From: Bradyrhizobium sp. 1
Lineage (GTDB): Bacteria > Pseudomonadota > Alphaproteobacteria > Rhizobiales > Xanthobacteraceae
Direction of reading: 5' to 3'
Length of the DNA: 64,000 bases
Assembly (NCBI RefSeq): GCF_023073315.1
Contig: NZ_JADPJH010000018.1
Location: 594,466-658,465 of the forward strand
The first letter of the stretch is position 1; the number at the start of each line of letters is the position of its first letter. Both the position numbers and the translations under genes were made by a program. A model generated the notes under the pieces. That model did no database searches and was not told the origin of the DNA. It saw nothing but the letters and a program-made list of their open reading frames with translations. Positions 20,137 to 27,753 of this stretch are shown one piece after another.

Positions 20137-20751
20137 CTATTCGAAGCTGGACAGCAGGATTTTCACCAGGATGACCTGAAACGCGATCGGGATGCGGACG
20201 CTCTTCCGCCGGATCGAGCGCTGCAGCGCGCCGGCGATCTCGGCGGTGGTGAGGCTGCCTGCCGACGCATTGGCGATCAGCTCCGTCCACATCTGCGACA
20301 GCGAGCCCCCGGGCGGGATCACCGGCTTGATGGTCACGCCGCAGCCCTGCGCCCAGTCGGCGATCTCCCGCATGGTATGAGGACCGCAATTGCGCGCGGT
20401 CGCGAGGCGCTCGGCCGTCAGTGTGCGCAGTAATTCGCGCGAGGGTGACCAGGCGCCCTTCGGCGGCTGCTCGCCCGTCAGCTCGACCGCAAGCTCCTTG
20501 AGGACGTTCTGGGCGCGCACGCTCAGTCGCTTCATCGGCACCGGCGCGCGCTTCGCCTGCACGGAGCCGATGGCCGGTCCACGCTCGCCGGTAGGCCGGT
20601 TACGTGGCTCGGCCAAGCGGGAAGCATCGCCGGACTGCGGCGTCGCGCGCTGGTCGTTGCCCTCCGCGGGCCACCCAGCCTCCGGCCGCTCCGCCTCCTG
20701 CGGCCAGGATCGTCGCTTCCGGGCACCCGCCACTGTCGTCTGCCGCGCCAT
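20137..20751 (-). CDS. Protein with an RNA polymerase alpha C-terminal-domain-like module
   Basis: Not a named family that I recognise. The start at 20751 (MARQTTVAGARKRRSWPQ, GAGAG just before the ATG) gives 204 residues; a GTG at 20784 is also possible. Residues 1-70 are a basic, disordered-looking tail. Residues about 75-130 read LSVRAQNVLKELAVE ... LATARNCGPHTMREIADWAQGCGV. This resembles the alpha-CTD of RNA polymerase (E. coli LTVRSANCLK ... NLGKKSLTEIKDVLASRGL). Residues matching E. coli Arg265, Asn268 and Gly296, which contact UP-element DNA, are kept (Arg79, Asn82, Gly123). A helical C-terminal part of about 70 residues has no counterpart. It is divergent from the ABC operon. Confidence 0.7.
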   Translation of the reverse strand: MARQTTVAGARKRRSWPQEAERPEAGWPAEGNDQRATPQSGDASRLAEPRNRPTGERGPAIGSVQAKRAPVPMKRLSVRAQNVLKELAVELTGEQPPKGAWSPSRELLRTLTAERLATARNCGPHTMREIADWAQGCGVTIKPVIPPGGSLSQMWTELIANASAGSLTTAEIAGALQRSIRRKSVRIPIAFQVILVKILLSSFE

Positions 20752-21002
20752 CTCTCTCGCCGAACCCGCCAGCCTCATACTCACAAAGACTAATATATAT
20801 CGTGATCCGATATGTTTTCACGCGGTAATTTTCGTCGTTCGACCAAAGACGAAATTGACAGAAGGCCTTCACAAGCCATGCATAGGGCCAAGAGCTACAC
20901 GCGGATGTGACGTGCCCGGCGCGGCAGGCCTTTGAGGTCGACTGGCGCCGGACAGGTCGTGCTTGCGCCTGCAGACAAGAACGATGTTCGGAGGAAACGA
21001 CC
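20752..21002. promoter_or_regulatory. AT-rich divergent promoter region before the ABC transporter operon
   Basis: A 251-base gap with unusually AT-rich sequence at 20785-20870 for this window. It contains an imperfect hairpin (AATTTTCGTC ... GACGAAATT, about 20826-20855) and ends with GGAGGAAAC, a strong ribosome binding site for the gene at 21003. I see no confident -35/-10 pair. Confidence 0.4.
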
Positions 21003-22334
21003 ATGACTGACGATCTCATCCGCCGCGGCCTCTCGCGCCGTGGCCTGCTCCAGACCACCGCCGGCCTGATCGGCGGCACGATGCTGCCGGCGATCCCGGC
21101 CTTCGCCGAGGACCAGCCGATCGGTTCCTATCCGGCGGGCGTGTCGGGTTCCACCGCTTTCATCGGCATCTCGGTGCCGCGCACCGGCACCTACGCGGTG
21201 CAGGGCGAGGACGAGCTCAAGGGCTACCAGCTCGCGATCGAGCACATCAACAGCGGCCACGAGCTGATCAAGAAGATCTCGCCGAAGACCAGCAAGGGCG
21301 TGCTCGGCAAGGAGCTGAAGTTCGGCGTCGCGGACTCCGCGGCCAAGCCGAATGAAGCGGTGCAGGCGCAGCAGCGCTTCATCAGCGAGAACAAGGCGAT
21401 CATGATCACCGGCGGCACGTCGAGCGCCGTCGCGGTCGCGCTGAACAAGCTCGCCCAGCGCGAGCACGTGCTGTTCGTATGCGGCATCTCCGGCTCGAAC
21501 GACACCACCGGCAAGGACTGCGTCCGCTACGGAGTCCGCCAGAATTTCTTCGGCCAGACCGCGGCAGCCGCGATCGGGCCGGTGATGGTGCGGGAGTTCG
21601 GTAAGAACAAGAAGGCGGCTTACCTGACGCCCGACTACACCTACGGTCACACCGTCACCAAATCGATGCAGGACTTCCTCGCAACCGCGGGCTGGACCAC
21701 AACGACCAACCAGGTCGCACCGCTCGGCGCGCCCGACTATTCCTCCTACCTGCTGAACGTCGCGAACTCCGGCGCCGACGTGCTCATCAACGTCAATTGG
21801 GGCCACGACGCGGTGCTGTCGACCCAGCAGGCCAAGCAATTCGGCGTGCTCGACAAGATGAAGCTGGTCGTCCCCTACCAGGTGCCGTTCATCGCGCGCG
21901 AGACCGGCGGCCTGATGCAGGGCGTCTACGCCGCCACCGACTATTGGTGGACGATCGAAGACAAGTTCCCGCTGGCCAAGATGTTCAACGAGGCGTTCGA
22001 GAAGAAGTACGGCTACAAGCCGGAATGGGGCGCCGAGAACGCTTATGTCAGCTTCGCCCACTGGGCTCACATGTGCGAGCAAGCCGGCAGCTTCAATCCG
22101 CCCGACGTGATCAAGGCTTATGAGAAGGGCGAGACGATTCCCTCCCTCGTCGGCGACGTGCATTACCGCCCCGAGGATCACCAGTGCGTCCGCCCGGTGA
22201 TCATCGTCAAGGGCAAGCAGCAGAAGGACATGAAGAACAAGGAAGACTGGTACGACGTCGTCGAGATCGTCCCGGGTGAAGGCCTGATGCAGAAGCCGGA
22301 CGCCTTCGGCTGCCATCTCGGCGACTACACCTGA
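21003..22334 (+). CDS. ABC transporter substrate-binding protein, branched-chain amino acid/amide (HAAT) type
   Basis: The periplasmic binding protein of the downstream transporter. ATG 21003 has GGAGGAAAC just upstream and gives 443 residues. The N-terminus RRGLSRRGLLQTTAGLIGGTM is a twin-arginine signal (Arg12-Arg13), so it is probably exported folded by Tat. The body is a Peripla_BP_6 fold (TAFIGISVPRTGTYAVQGEDELKGYQLAIEHIN; later MITGGTSSAVAVALNKLAQRE). The C-terminal DVHYRPEDHQCVRPVIIVKGK is typical. The ligand may be an amino acid, amide or aromatic acid; the sequence does not decide. Confidence 0.92.
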   Translation: MTDDLIRRGLSRRGLLQTTAGLIGGTMLPAIPAFAEDQPIGSYPAGVSGSTAFIGISVPRTGTYAVQGEDELKGYQLAIEHINSGHELIKKISPKTSKGVLGKELKFGVADSAAKPNEAVQAQQRFISENKAIMITGGTSSAVAVALNKLAQREHVLFVCGISGSNDTTGKDCVRYGVRQNFFGQTAAAAIGPVMVREFGKNKKAAYLTPDYTYGHTVTKSMQDFLATAGWTTTTNQVAPLGAPDYSSYLLNVANSGADVLINVNWGHDAVLSTQQAKQFGVLDKMKLVVPYQVPFIARETGGLMQGVYAATDYWWTIEDKFPLAKMFNEAFEKKYGYKPEWGAENAYVSFAHWAHMCEQAGSFNPPDVIKAYEKGETIPSLVGDVHYRPEDHQCVRPVIIVKGKQQKDMKNKEDWYDVVEIVPGEGLMQKPDAFGCHLGDYT

Positions 22335-22350
22335 TCCTGAACTAATCCCT

Positions 22351-22395
22351 GTGACGCCGTAGGCCTTACTCTGGACCTGCGGCGTCACCTTTTTT
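22351..22395 (+). terminator. Rho-independent terminator/attenuator between binding-protein and permease genes
   Basis: A 13-base stem (GTGACGCCGTAGG at 22351-22363 with CCTGCGGCGTCAC at 22376-22388, one wobble pair) is followed by C and six T. It lies 16 bases after the binding-protein stop and 38 bases before the permease start. Such partial terminators usually let the binding protein be made in excess over the membrane parts. Confidence 0.85.
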
Positions 22396-22433
22396 GACGC
22401 AGCTCAACCGCGCGTCACAACAGCGATTGTCGC

Positions 22434-23309
22434 ATGATCAGTTGGCCCAACCTCGTTTCGCAGCTTTTCAACGGGCTCGCGCTCGGCGCCCTGCTCGCGC
22501 TGATCAGCTCCGGCCTGACCATCATCTACGGCACGCTCGGCGTGCTCAACCTCGCGCATGGCGCGATGTTCATGATCGGCGGCTATGCCGGCTTCGTCGC
22601 CTACCAGTATACCGAGTCGTTCATCCTCGCCGTCATCGCGGGCTCGCTGTTCGTGATGCTGCTCGGCGTCGTGATGGAACGCGTCATCATCCGCCATTTC
22701 TATCATCGCCCGCATGAGGACCAGCTGCTGGTGACGTTCGGGCTCGGCATCTGCTTCGTCGAGCTCGTCCGCCTGATCTTCTCGAGCCAGTCGCAGCTGG
22801 TGCCGCCGCCGGCGCTGTTCCAGGGCATCACCAATCTCGGCTTCATGTTCTACCCGACCTACCGCCTCGCCGTCGTCGGCATCGTCGCGGTCGCGCTCGG
22901 CGCCCTGTTCATCATCCTCTACCGGACCCGGCTCGGCATGATTGTGCGCGCCGGCATCGAGGATTCGGTGATGGTCGATTCGCTCGGCATCAACGTCTAC
23001 CGCGTCTTCATGGTCGTATTCGGCATCGGCGCCATGGCCGCCGGCTTTGCCGGCATCGTCAACGCGCCGGTGGTGTCGCTGACACCAGGCATCGGCGACG
23101 ACATCCTGGTCCAGACCTTCGTGGTGGTGGTGATCGGCGGCGTCGGCTCGTTCCCCGGCGCGATCCTCGGCGGCCTGATCGCCGGCGAGATCATCAGCGT
23201 CACCTCCATGTTCAATCCCGGCTACGCCTATGTGATGCTGTTTGCGGCAATGACGCTCGTCCTCGTGGTGCGACCGCATGGCCTGCTCGGCACAAAGGGC
23301 CGCGAGTAA
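22434..23309 (+). CDS. livH: Branched-chain amino acid ABC transporter permease LivH-like
   Basis: An inner-membrane permease of 291 residues with about eight hydrophobic helices. The N-terminal block NGLALGALLALISSGLTIIYGTLGVLNLAHGAMFMIGGYAG is the LivH signature. The C-terminal VVVVIGGVGSFPGAILGGLIAGE contains the loop that meets the ATPase. It forms the pore with the permease half of the next gene, which begins 11 bases downstream. Confidence 0.95.
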   Translation: MISWPNLVSQLFNGLALGALLALISSGLTIIYGTLGVLNLAHGAMFMIGGYAGFVAYQYTESFILAVIAGSLFVMLLGVVMERVIIRHFYHRPHEDQLLVTFGLGICFVELVRLIFSSQSQLVPPPALFQGITNLGFMFYPTYRLAVVGIVAVALGALFIILYRTRLGMIVRAGIEDSVMVDSLGINVYRVFMVVFGIGAMAAGFAGIVNAPVVSLTPGIGDDILVQTFVVVVIGGVGSFPGAILGGLIAGEIISVTSMFNPGYAYVMLFAAMTLVLVVRPHGLLGTKGRE

Positions 23310-23320
23310 GCGATTTCCCG

Positions 23321-25162
23321 ATGCTCAAGCAACGCCCGTTCCTGATCGAGACACTGACGGCCATCGGCCTGATCGTGGCTCCCTTCGTGCTGCCCCATCT
23401 CGGCTTCGCGCCCAACACCGTGAACCGGATCCTGGTCTGGGGCCTGTTCGGCCTCGGCTTCGACATCCTGTTCGGCTTCACTGGGCTGCTGTCGTTCGGC
23501 CAGTCCGCCTTCTACGGCACCGGCGGCTTCGTCGCGGCATACCTGCTGACCCGCACCGGCTTCAGCAACGTGCTGGGCGCGCTGGTCATCGGCATGATCG
23601 CGGCGGCGGCGACCGGCTATCTGATCGGCCTGATTGCGCTGCGCCGCACCGGTATCTACTTCGCGATGATCACGGTGGCGATCGCGGAAGTATTCTTCTT
23701 CGTCGAGTTCAATCCACTCTCGGATTTCACCGGCGGCGAGAACGGCCTGCCGGGCGTGCCCACGCCGAGCTTCAATCTCGGCTTCACCACCATCCACTTC
23801 ACCAACGGCTGGTCGCTCTATCAGTTCATCGCACTGTGCTACTTCGTCGGCGTCATCATCGCGCTCAGAATCGTGCGCTCGCCGGTCGGTGCCATTTTCA
23901 GTGCGATCCGGGACAATCCGCTGCGCGCGACCGCCGTCGGCCACAACATCCACGGCTACAAGCTGACCGCGTTCGTGATCGCCGCCGCTTACGCGGGCTT
24001 CGCCGGCGGCCTGCTCGGCGTGCTCCAGGCCTTCATGCCACCGGACGCCTTCACTTTCGACACGTCCGGCCAGCTCGTGATGCAGACCGCCATTGGCGGA
24101 AGGGGCACGCTGTTCGGCCCCCTGGTCGGCGCAACCGTCTGGCTCTTCCTGCAGGATTTCCTGCAGTCCGCGCTGGGCCTCGGAGCGGCCTGGAAGCTGG
24201 TGCTGGGCGTCGTATTCGTGCTGCTGGTCTGTTTCCTGCGCGGCGGTATCGTGGGCGGCCTCGTCGATCTCTATAGCCTCATGTCCGGCAAGCGAGCGCG
24301 GAAGGCTGCGGAGACGGAGGAGGCTGAGGTAGAGGCGCCACAGCAAGCCCCACCCGCCCCGATGCGGGCCAAGGAGGTCGAACACCCCGCCTATTCCGGG
24401 CCGATCCTGAAAGCCACCGGCCTCACCAAGCGCTATGGCGGCCTCGTCGCCAACAGCGACATTGATTTCAGCGTCAATCAGGGTGAGCTGCGCGGCATCA
24501 TCGGCCCTAACGGCGCCGGCAAATCGACCTTCTTCAAGATGCTGACCTGCGAGATCGCGCCGACTTCCGGCCAGATCGTGTTCGAGGGACGCGACATCAC
24601 GGGATTGAAGGTCACCGAGGTTTGCCAGCTCGGACTGACCAAGAGCTACCAGGTCAACCAGCTCTTCACCGGACTGACCGTACGACAGAATCTGACGATC
24701 GCCGCGCTCGCAGAACTGCGCGGAAAATTCCGGCTCGATCTGTTCCGCAAGCTCTCGGACGTCAAGGGCCTGACCGAGCAGGTGGAGCACACGCTCGCTC
24801 TGGTCAATTTGAGCCGCCGCGCCGACACGCCGGTATCCGAGCTCGCCTATGGCGAGAAGCGCCGGCTGGAGATCGGGCTGGCGCTCGCGACGTCGCCGCG
24901 CCTGCTGCTGCTCGACGAGCCGCTCGCAGGCATGAGCCCGCGCGAGCGGGTCGAGACCGTCAAGCTGCTCAAATCGATCGCGCGCGGCCGCACCATGATC
25001 ATCATCGATCACGACATGGATTCGCTGTTCGAGCTGGTCGAGCGCGTGACCGTGCTCCAGGAAGGCCGCGTGCTGGTCTCCGGCACGCCCGAGGAAATCA
25101 AGACCAACGCCGCGGTGCAGGAAGCCTATCTCGGCGGCGTCCACGGAGAGATCGCCGCATGA
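23321..25162 (+). CDS. Fused LivM permease - LivG ATPase of a branched-chain amino acid type ABC transporter
   Basis: A single 613-residue chain. Residues 1 to about 320 are a LivM-type permease (FTGLLSFGQSAFYGTGGFVAAYLL; ATAVGHNIHGYKLTAFVIAAAYAGFAGGLLG). Residues 325-360 are a charged, Pro/Ala-rich linker. Residues 360-613 are a LivG-type ATPase with Walker A GPNGAGKST (Lys401), the signature-like ELAYGEKRRLEIGLAL and Walker B LLLLDEPLAGMS. The usual LSGGQ signature is replaced by AYGEK, as is common for LivG. Fusion fixes a 1:1 ratio of the two parts. Its stop overlaps the livF start (ATGA, 25159-25162). Confidence 0.94.
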   Translation: MLKQRPFLIETLTAIGLIVAPFVLPHLGFAPNTVNRILVWGLFGLGFDILFGFTGLLSFGQSAFYGTGGFVAAYLLTRTGFSNVLGALVIGMIAAAATGYLIGLIALRRTGIYFAMITVAIAEVFFFVEFNPLSDFTGGENGLPGVPTPSFNLGFTTIHFTNGWSLYQFIALCYFVGVIIALRIVRSPVGAIFSAIRDNPLRATAVGHNIHGYKLTAFVIAAAYAGFAGGLLGVLQAFMPPDAFTFDTSGQLVMQTAIGGRGTLFGPLVGATVWLFLQDFLQSALGLGAAWKLVLGVVFVLLVCFLRGGIVGGLVDLYSLMSGKRARKAAETEEAEVEAPQQAPPAPMRAKEVEHPAYSGPILKATGLTKRYGGLVANSDIDFSVNQGELRGIIGPNGAGKSTFFKMLTCEIAPTSGQIVFEGRDITGLKVTEVCQLGLTKSYQVNQLFTGLTVRQNLTIAALAELRGKFRLDLFRKLSDVKGLTEQVEHTLALVNLSRRADTPVSELAYGEKRRLEIGLALATSPRLLLLDEPLAGMSPRERVETVKLLKSIARGRTMIIIDHDMDSLFELVERVTVLQEGRVLVSGTPEEIKTNAAVQEAYLGGVHGEIAA

Positions 25163-25857
25163 GCCTGATCGAGGTCAACGGCCTGAACAGCTATTACGGC
25201 GACTCCCACATCCTGTTCGACGTCGCTATGCACGTCGAACGTCACGAAGTGGTGGCGCTGCTCGGCCGCAACGGCGCCGGCAAGAGCACCACGTTAAAGA
25301 GCCTGATGGGCGTCGTGACGCCGCGCAGCGGCAGCGTGAAGTTCGACGGCACCGACATCGCCGGACGCAGGAGCCACAGAATCGCGCAGGCGGGCATGCA
25401 GCTCGTGCACGAGGAGCGGCGCATCTTCGGCAGCCTGTCGGTGGAGGAGAACATTCTCCTTGCCGGGATCACTGCACCGAAGCGCTGGCCGCTCGGCCGC
25501 ATCTACGAGATGTTTCCGCGCCTGAAGGAGCGGCGCAACAACCGCGGCACCGAGCTCTCCGGCGGCGAGCAGCAGATGCTCGCAATTGCGCGGGCGCTGG
25601 TGCGCGATCCCAAGATCGTGCTGCTGGACGAGCCGTTCGAGGGGCTTGCGCCCGTCATCGTCCACGATCTCGTCAAGGCCTGCCGCGAGCTTGCGGCCGC
25701 CGGCCAGACCATCGTGCTGGTCGAGCAGAATCTGGCAGCGACACTGGCGCTGGCGACGCGGATCTACATCATCAACAACGGCCACATCGTGCACGAAGGT
25801 CCGGCGCAGGAGCTCAAGGCCCAGCCGGAGCTGCTGCAGCGCTATCTCGGCGTCTAG
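25159..25857 (+). CDS. livF: Branched-chain amino acid type ABC transporter ATPase LivF
   Basis: The second ATPase of the transporter, 232 residues. Visible are Walker A LLGRNGAGKSTT, signature LSGGEQQMLAIARAL, Walker B IVLLDEPFEGLAP and the switch-histidine region. The LivF-specific VHEERRIFGSLSVEENI is present. The start at 25159 overlaps the upstream stop, so translation is coupled. The C-terminus QPELLQRYLGV is the standard LivF ending. This completes a full HAAT transporter: binding protein, LivH, LivM-LivG fusion, LivF. Confidence 0.95.
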   Translation: MSLIEVNGLNSYYGDSHILFDVAMHVERHEVVALLGRNGAGKSTTLKSLMGVVTPRSGSVKFDGTDIAGRRSHRIAQAGMQLVHEERRIFGSLSVEENILLAGITAPKRWPLGRIYEMFPRLKERRNNRGTELSGGEQQMLAIARALVRDPKIVLLDEPFEGLAPVIVHDLVKACRELAAAGQTIVLVEQNLAATLALATRIYIINNGHIVHEGPAQELKAQPELLQRYLGV

Positions 25858-25880
25858 CATGCGCCGATCCGTTGCCAAGT

Positions 25881-26306
25881 TCAGCTGCCAAGCGTGGCGA
25901 TCATCCGCTCGGCGTGTTCGGCGAGCACGGTCATGTCTTCCTTGCGCGTCTGCGCCGGCAGGAGCTCGACGCCAGCCCTGACCGGCATGACATGCATGTG
26001 CAGGTGAAGAACCACCTGCCCGCTGGCGGGCTCGCTGAACTGCTGGAGGACGATGCCCTCGGCGTCGAACGCCTTCATCGCCGCGACCGCGATCCGCTTG
26101 GCGGTCCGGGCGACCGCGGCGAGGTCGTCATCCGCGATGTCGAGAATGCCGCGCGCCGGGGCCCTCGGAATCACCAGCGTGTGTCCCGGCGAGCGCGGCA
26201 TGATGTCGAGGAAGGCGAAGCTGCGGTCGTCCCTGAAAACCTCGAAGCAGGGAATCTCGCCGCGCAGGATCTTTGCAAAGACGTTCTGATCGTCATAGGC
26301 CGTCAT
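25881..26306 (-). CDS. HIT family protein (histidine-triad nucleotide hydrolase)
   Basis: A 141-residue nucleotide-binding hydrolase of the HIT superfamily, which acts on AMP-linked or dinucleoside polyphosphate substrates. The triad HLHMHV is at residues 101-106, with His103 the expected nucleophile. The N-terminal YDDQNVFAKILRGEIPCFEVFRDD and HTLVIPRAP are typical HINT-branch blocks. It stands convergent with livF (23-base gap) and divergent from prmC (78 bases). Confidence 0.94.
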   Translation of the reverse strand: MTAYDDQNVFAKILRGEIPCFEVFRDDRSFAFLDIMPRSPGHTLVIPRAPARGILDIADDDLAAVARTAKRIAVAAMKAFDAEGIVLQQFSEPASGQVVLHLHMHVMPVRAGVELLPAQTRKEDMTVLAEHAERMIATLGS

Positions 26307-26384
26307 GGATCCTCCCTCGCCGCCTTGCGCGGATCAAACGCGCTCCTTTCAGTTGACGCAAGCAAGTCCGCCGATCTATCCACG

Positions 26385-27293
26385 ATGCCAGGCAGGGTGG
26401 TTCCATTGGCGACGAATTCCGATTCCGGACACAGCATCGAGAGCGCGCGGCGCGCGCTAACAGTACGGCTGCAGGCGGCCGGTATCGAAGAGCCTTCCCT
26501 CGATGCGCGCCTGCTCGTCGGTGCGGCGCTGGAGCTCGACCTGACCGCCATGATGACGCAGGTGGCGCGGCAACTCACGCCGGAGGAGACCACGCGGCTC
26601 GAAGCCTATGCGCAGCGCAGGCTCGCGCATGAACCGGTCGCCCGCATTCTCGGTGCGCGCGAATTCTGGGGCATGCCGTTCCGCTTGTCCGAAGCAACTC
26701 TGGTACCGCGTCCCGACACCGAAACCGTGGTCGAGCTGGCGCTCGATATTTTTCGCGAACGCACGATCTCGGGACGGCGCCCGCGCATCGCGGATATCGG
26801 CACCGGATCGGGCGCCATCCTGCTCGCACTGCTGCACGAGATTCCCGACGCATTCGGTGTCGGCACCGACGTCAGCCTGACGGCGCTCAATACGGCGCGC
26901 GACAATGCCGAGGCGCTCGGGCTCGCCGACCGCGCCGGCTTCGTCGCCTGCTCCTATGCGGCGGCGCTCCGCGGCCCGTTCGATCTCATCGTGTCGAACC
27001 CGCCCTACATTCCCTCGGGGGAAATTCCGAAACTGAGTATCGAGGTGCGCGAGCACGATCCGCGTCTGGCACTTGACGGCGGCAATGACGGATATGACGC
27101 CTACCGCGCCCTGATCCCGCAGGCGACTGAGCGGCTCGCGCCCGGTGGGGCCCTGATCGTCGAGGCCGGCCAGGGCCAGGCGCGGGATATAGAAACCCTG
27201 ATGGTTGCTGCCGCGTTATCGGTGGACCGGCCGGCCAAAGCCGATCTGGGGGGTATTCTCCGGGCGGTTTCGGGCCGAAAAATGCCCCCATAA
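26385..27293 (+). CDS. prmC: Peptide chain release factor N5-glutamine methyltransferase PrmC
   Basis: Methylates the glutamine of the GGQ motif in release factors RF1 and RF2. It has an N-terminal helical substrate domain (SARRALTVRLQAAGIEEPSLDARLLVGAAL), the SAM motif IADIGTGSGAILLALL and the catalytic SNPPYIP (Asn205-Tyr208). The start is uncertain: ATG 26385 gives 302 residues, while TTG 26406 has an AGGGTGG stretch 5-12 bases upstream and is a real alternative. It is separated from its partner gene prfA by the transporter block, with HIT divergent on the left and DUF4167 downstream. Confidence 0.94.
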   Translation: MPGRVVPLATNSDSGHSIESARRALTVRLQAAGIEEPSLDARLLVGAALELDLTAMMTQVARQLTPEETTRLEAYAQRRLAHEPVARILGAREFWGMPFRLSEATLVPRPDTETVVELALDIFRERTISGRRPRIADIGTGSGAILLALLHEIPDAFGVGTDVSLTALNTARDNAEALGLADRAGFVACSYAAALRGPFDLIVSNPPYIPSGEIPKLSIEVREHDPRLALDGGNDGYDAYRALIPQATERLAPGGALIVEAGQGQARDIETLMVAAALSVDRPAKADLGGILRAVSGRKMPP

Positions 27294-27753
27294 AAGCCGG
27301 ATTGGCCAGTAAAAACCTCTTGGAATATCCCCTGGGAACGACTACCTTCCTGTCAACAGATCGGTACCGGCCCCGTACACCTACGGGTGAAAGCCGGGCT
27401 CTCGGGCGAGAGCTTTACCGATGAAGGTTCCAAGCCGCAGGTCCTGTTGAGCGCGATGGCGATTAGAGCTGCGCTGCTTACCGACCGCAACGTGAACGAA
27501 AGCCAGATATTGCGCTTGAAGACTTACGCAACACAGCTGGGCTTGTTTCGGCAGGCGATATGAATGAGTTCGCTGGCGATGGATGCTGGCGGGTGGGGAA
27601 CGCGTCTTTGTTGAGCGCGACGGTCGACGAACATCGGCAGGTTCAAGCCGCTCTTGCGCGCGGTGCGCGCGAGAGATGTGAACCGCTGTCATCAGGTCAC
27701 TCTCAGCAATCAGTAATGCGTGCAACCTTTAGGGCTGGAATTAAAGGCAGGAC
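27294..27753 (+). other. Non-coding stretch between prmC and the DUF4167 gene (candidate structured leader or small RNA)
   Basis: 460 bases with lower GC than its neighbours and no convincing gene; short frames on either strand lack family resemblance. It contains hairpins, for example GCTCTCG-GG-CGAGAGC at about 27398-27413 and GTAC ... GTAC near 27363-27378. It ends with AAAGGCAGGAC before the DUF4167 ATG. I checked by eye for tmRNA, RNase P RNA, 4.5S RNA and common riboswitch cores and found none. Confidence 0.45.

Noticed and set aside
20137..26306. Genomic island with integration signs
   Set aside because: No integrase, transposase, flanking tRNA or direct repeats, and composition matches the rest of the window. 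Only the unusual gene order is reported.
27381..27725. 114-residue minus-strand frame
   Set aside because: No ribosome binding site, no family resemblance, and it covers the structured-looking leader; treated as chance.
27294..27753. tmRNA, RNase P RNA or 4.5S RNA in the gap before the DUF4167 gene
   Set aside because: No tag-peptide frame, no P-RNA core sequence and no SRP RNA loop could be recognised, so only a generic non-coding stretch is reported.
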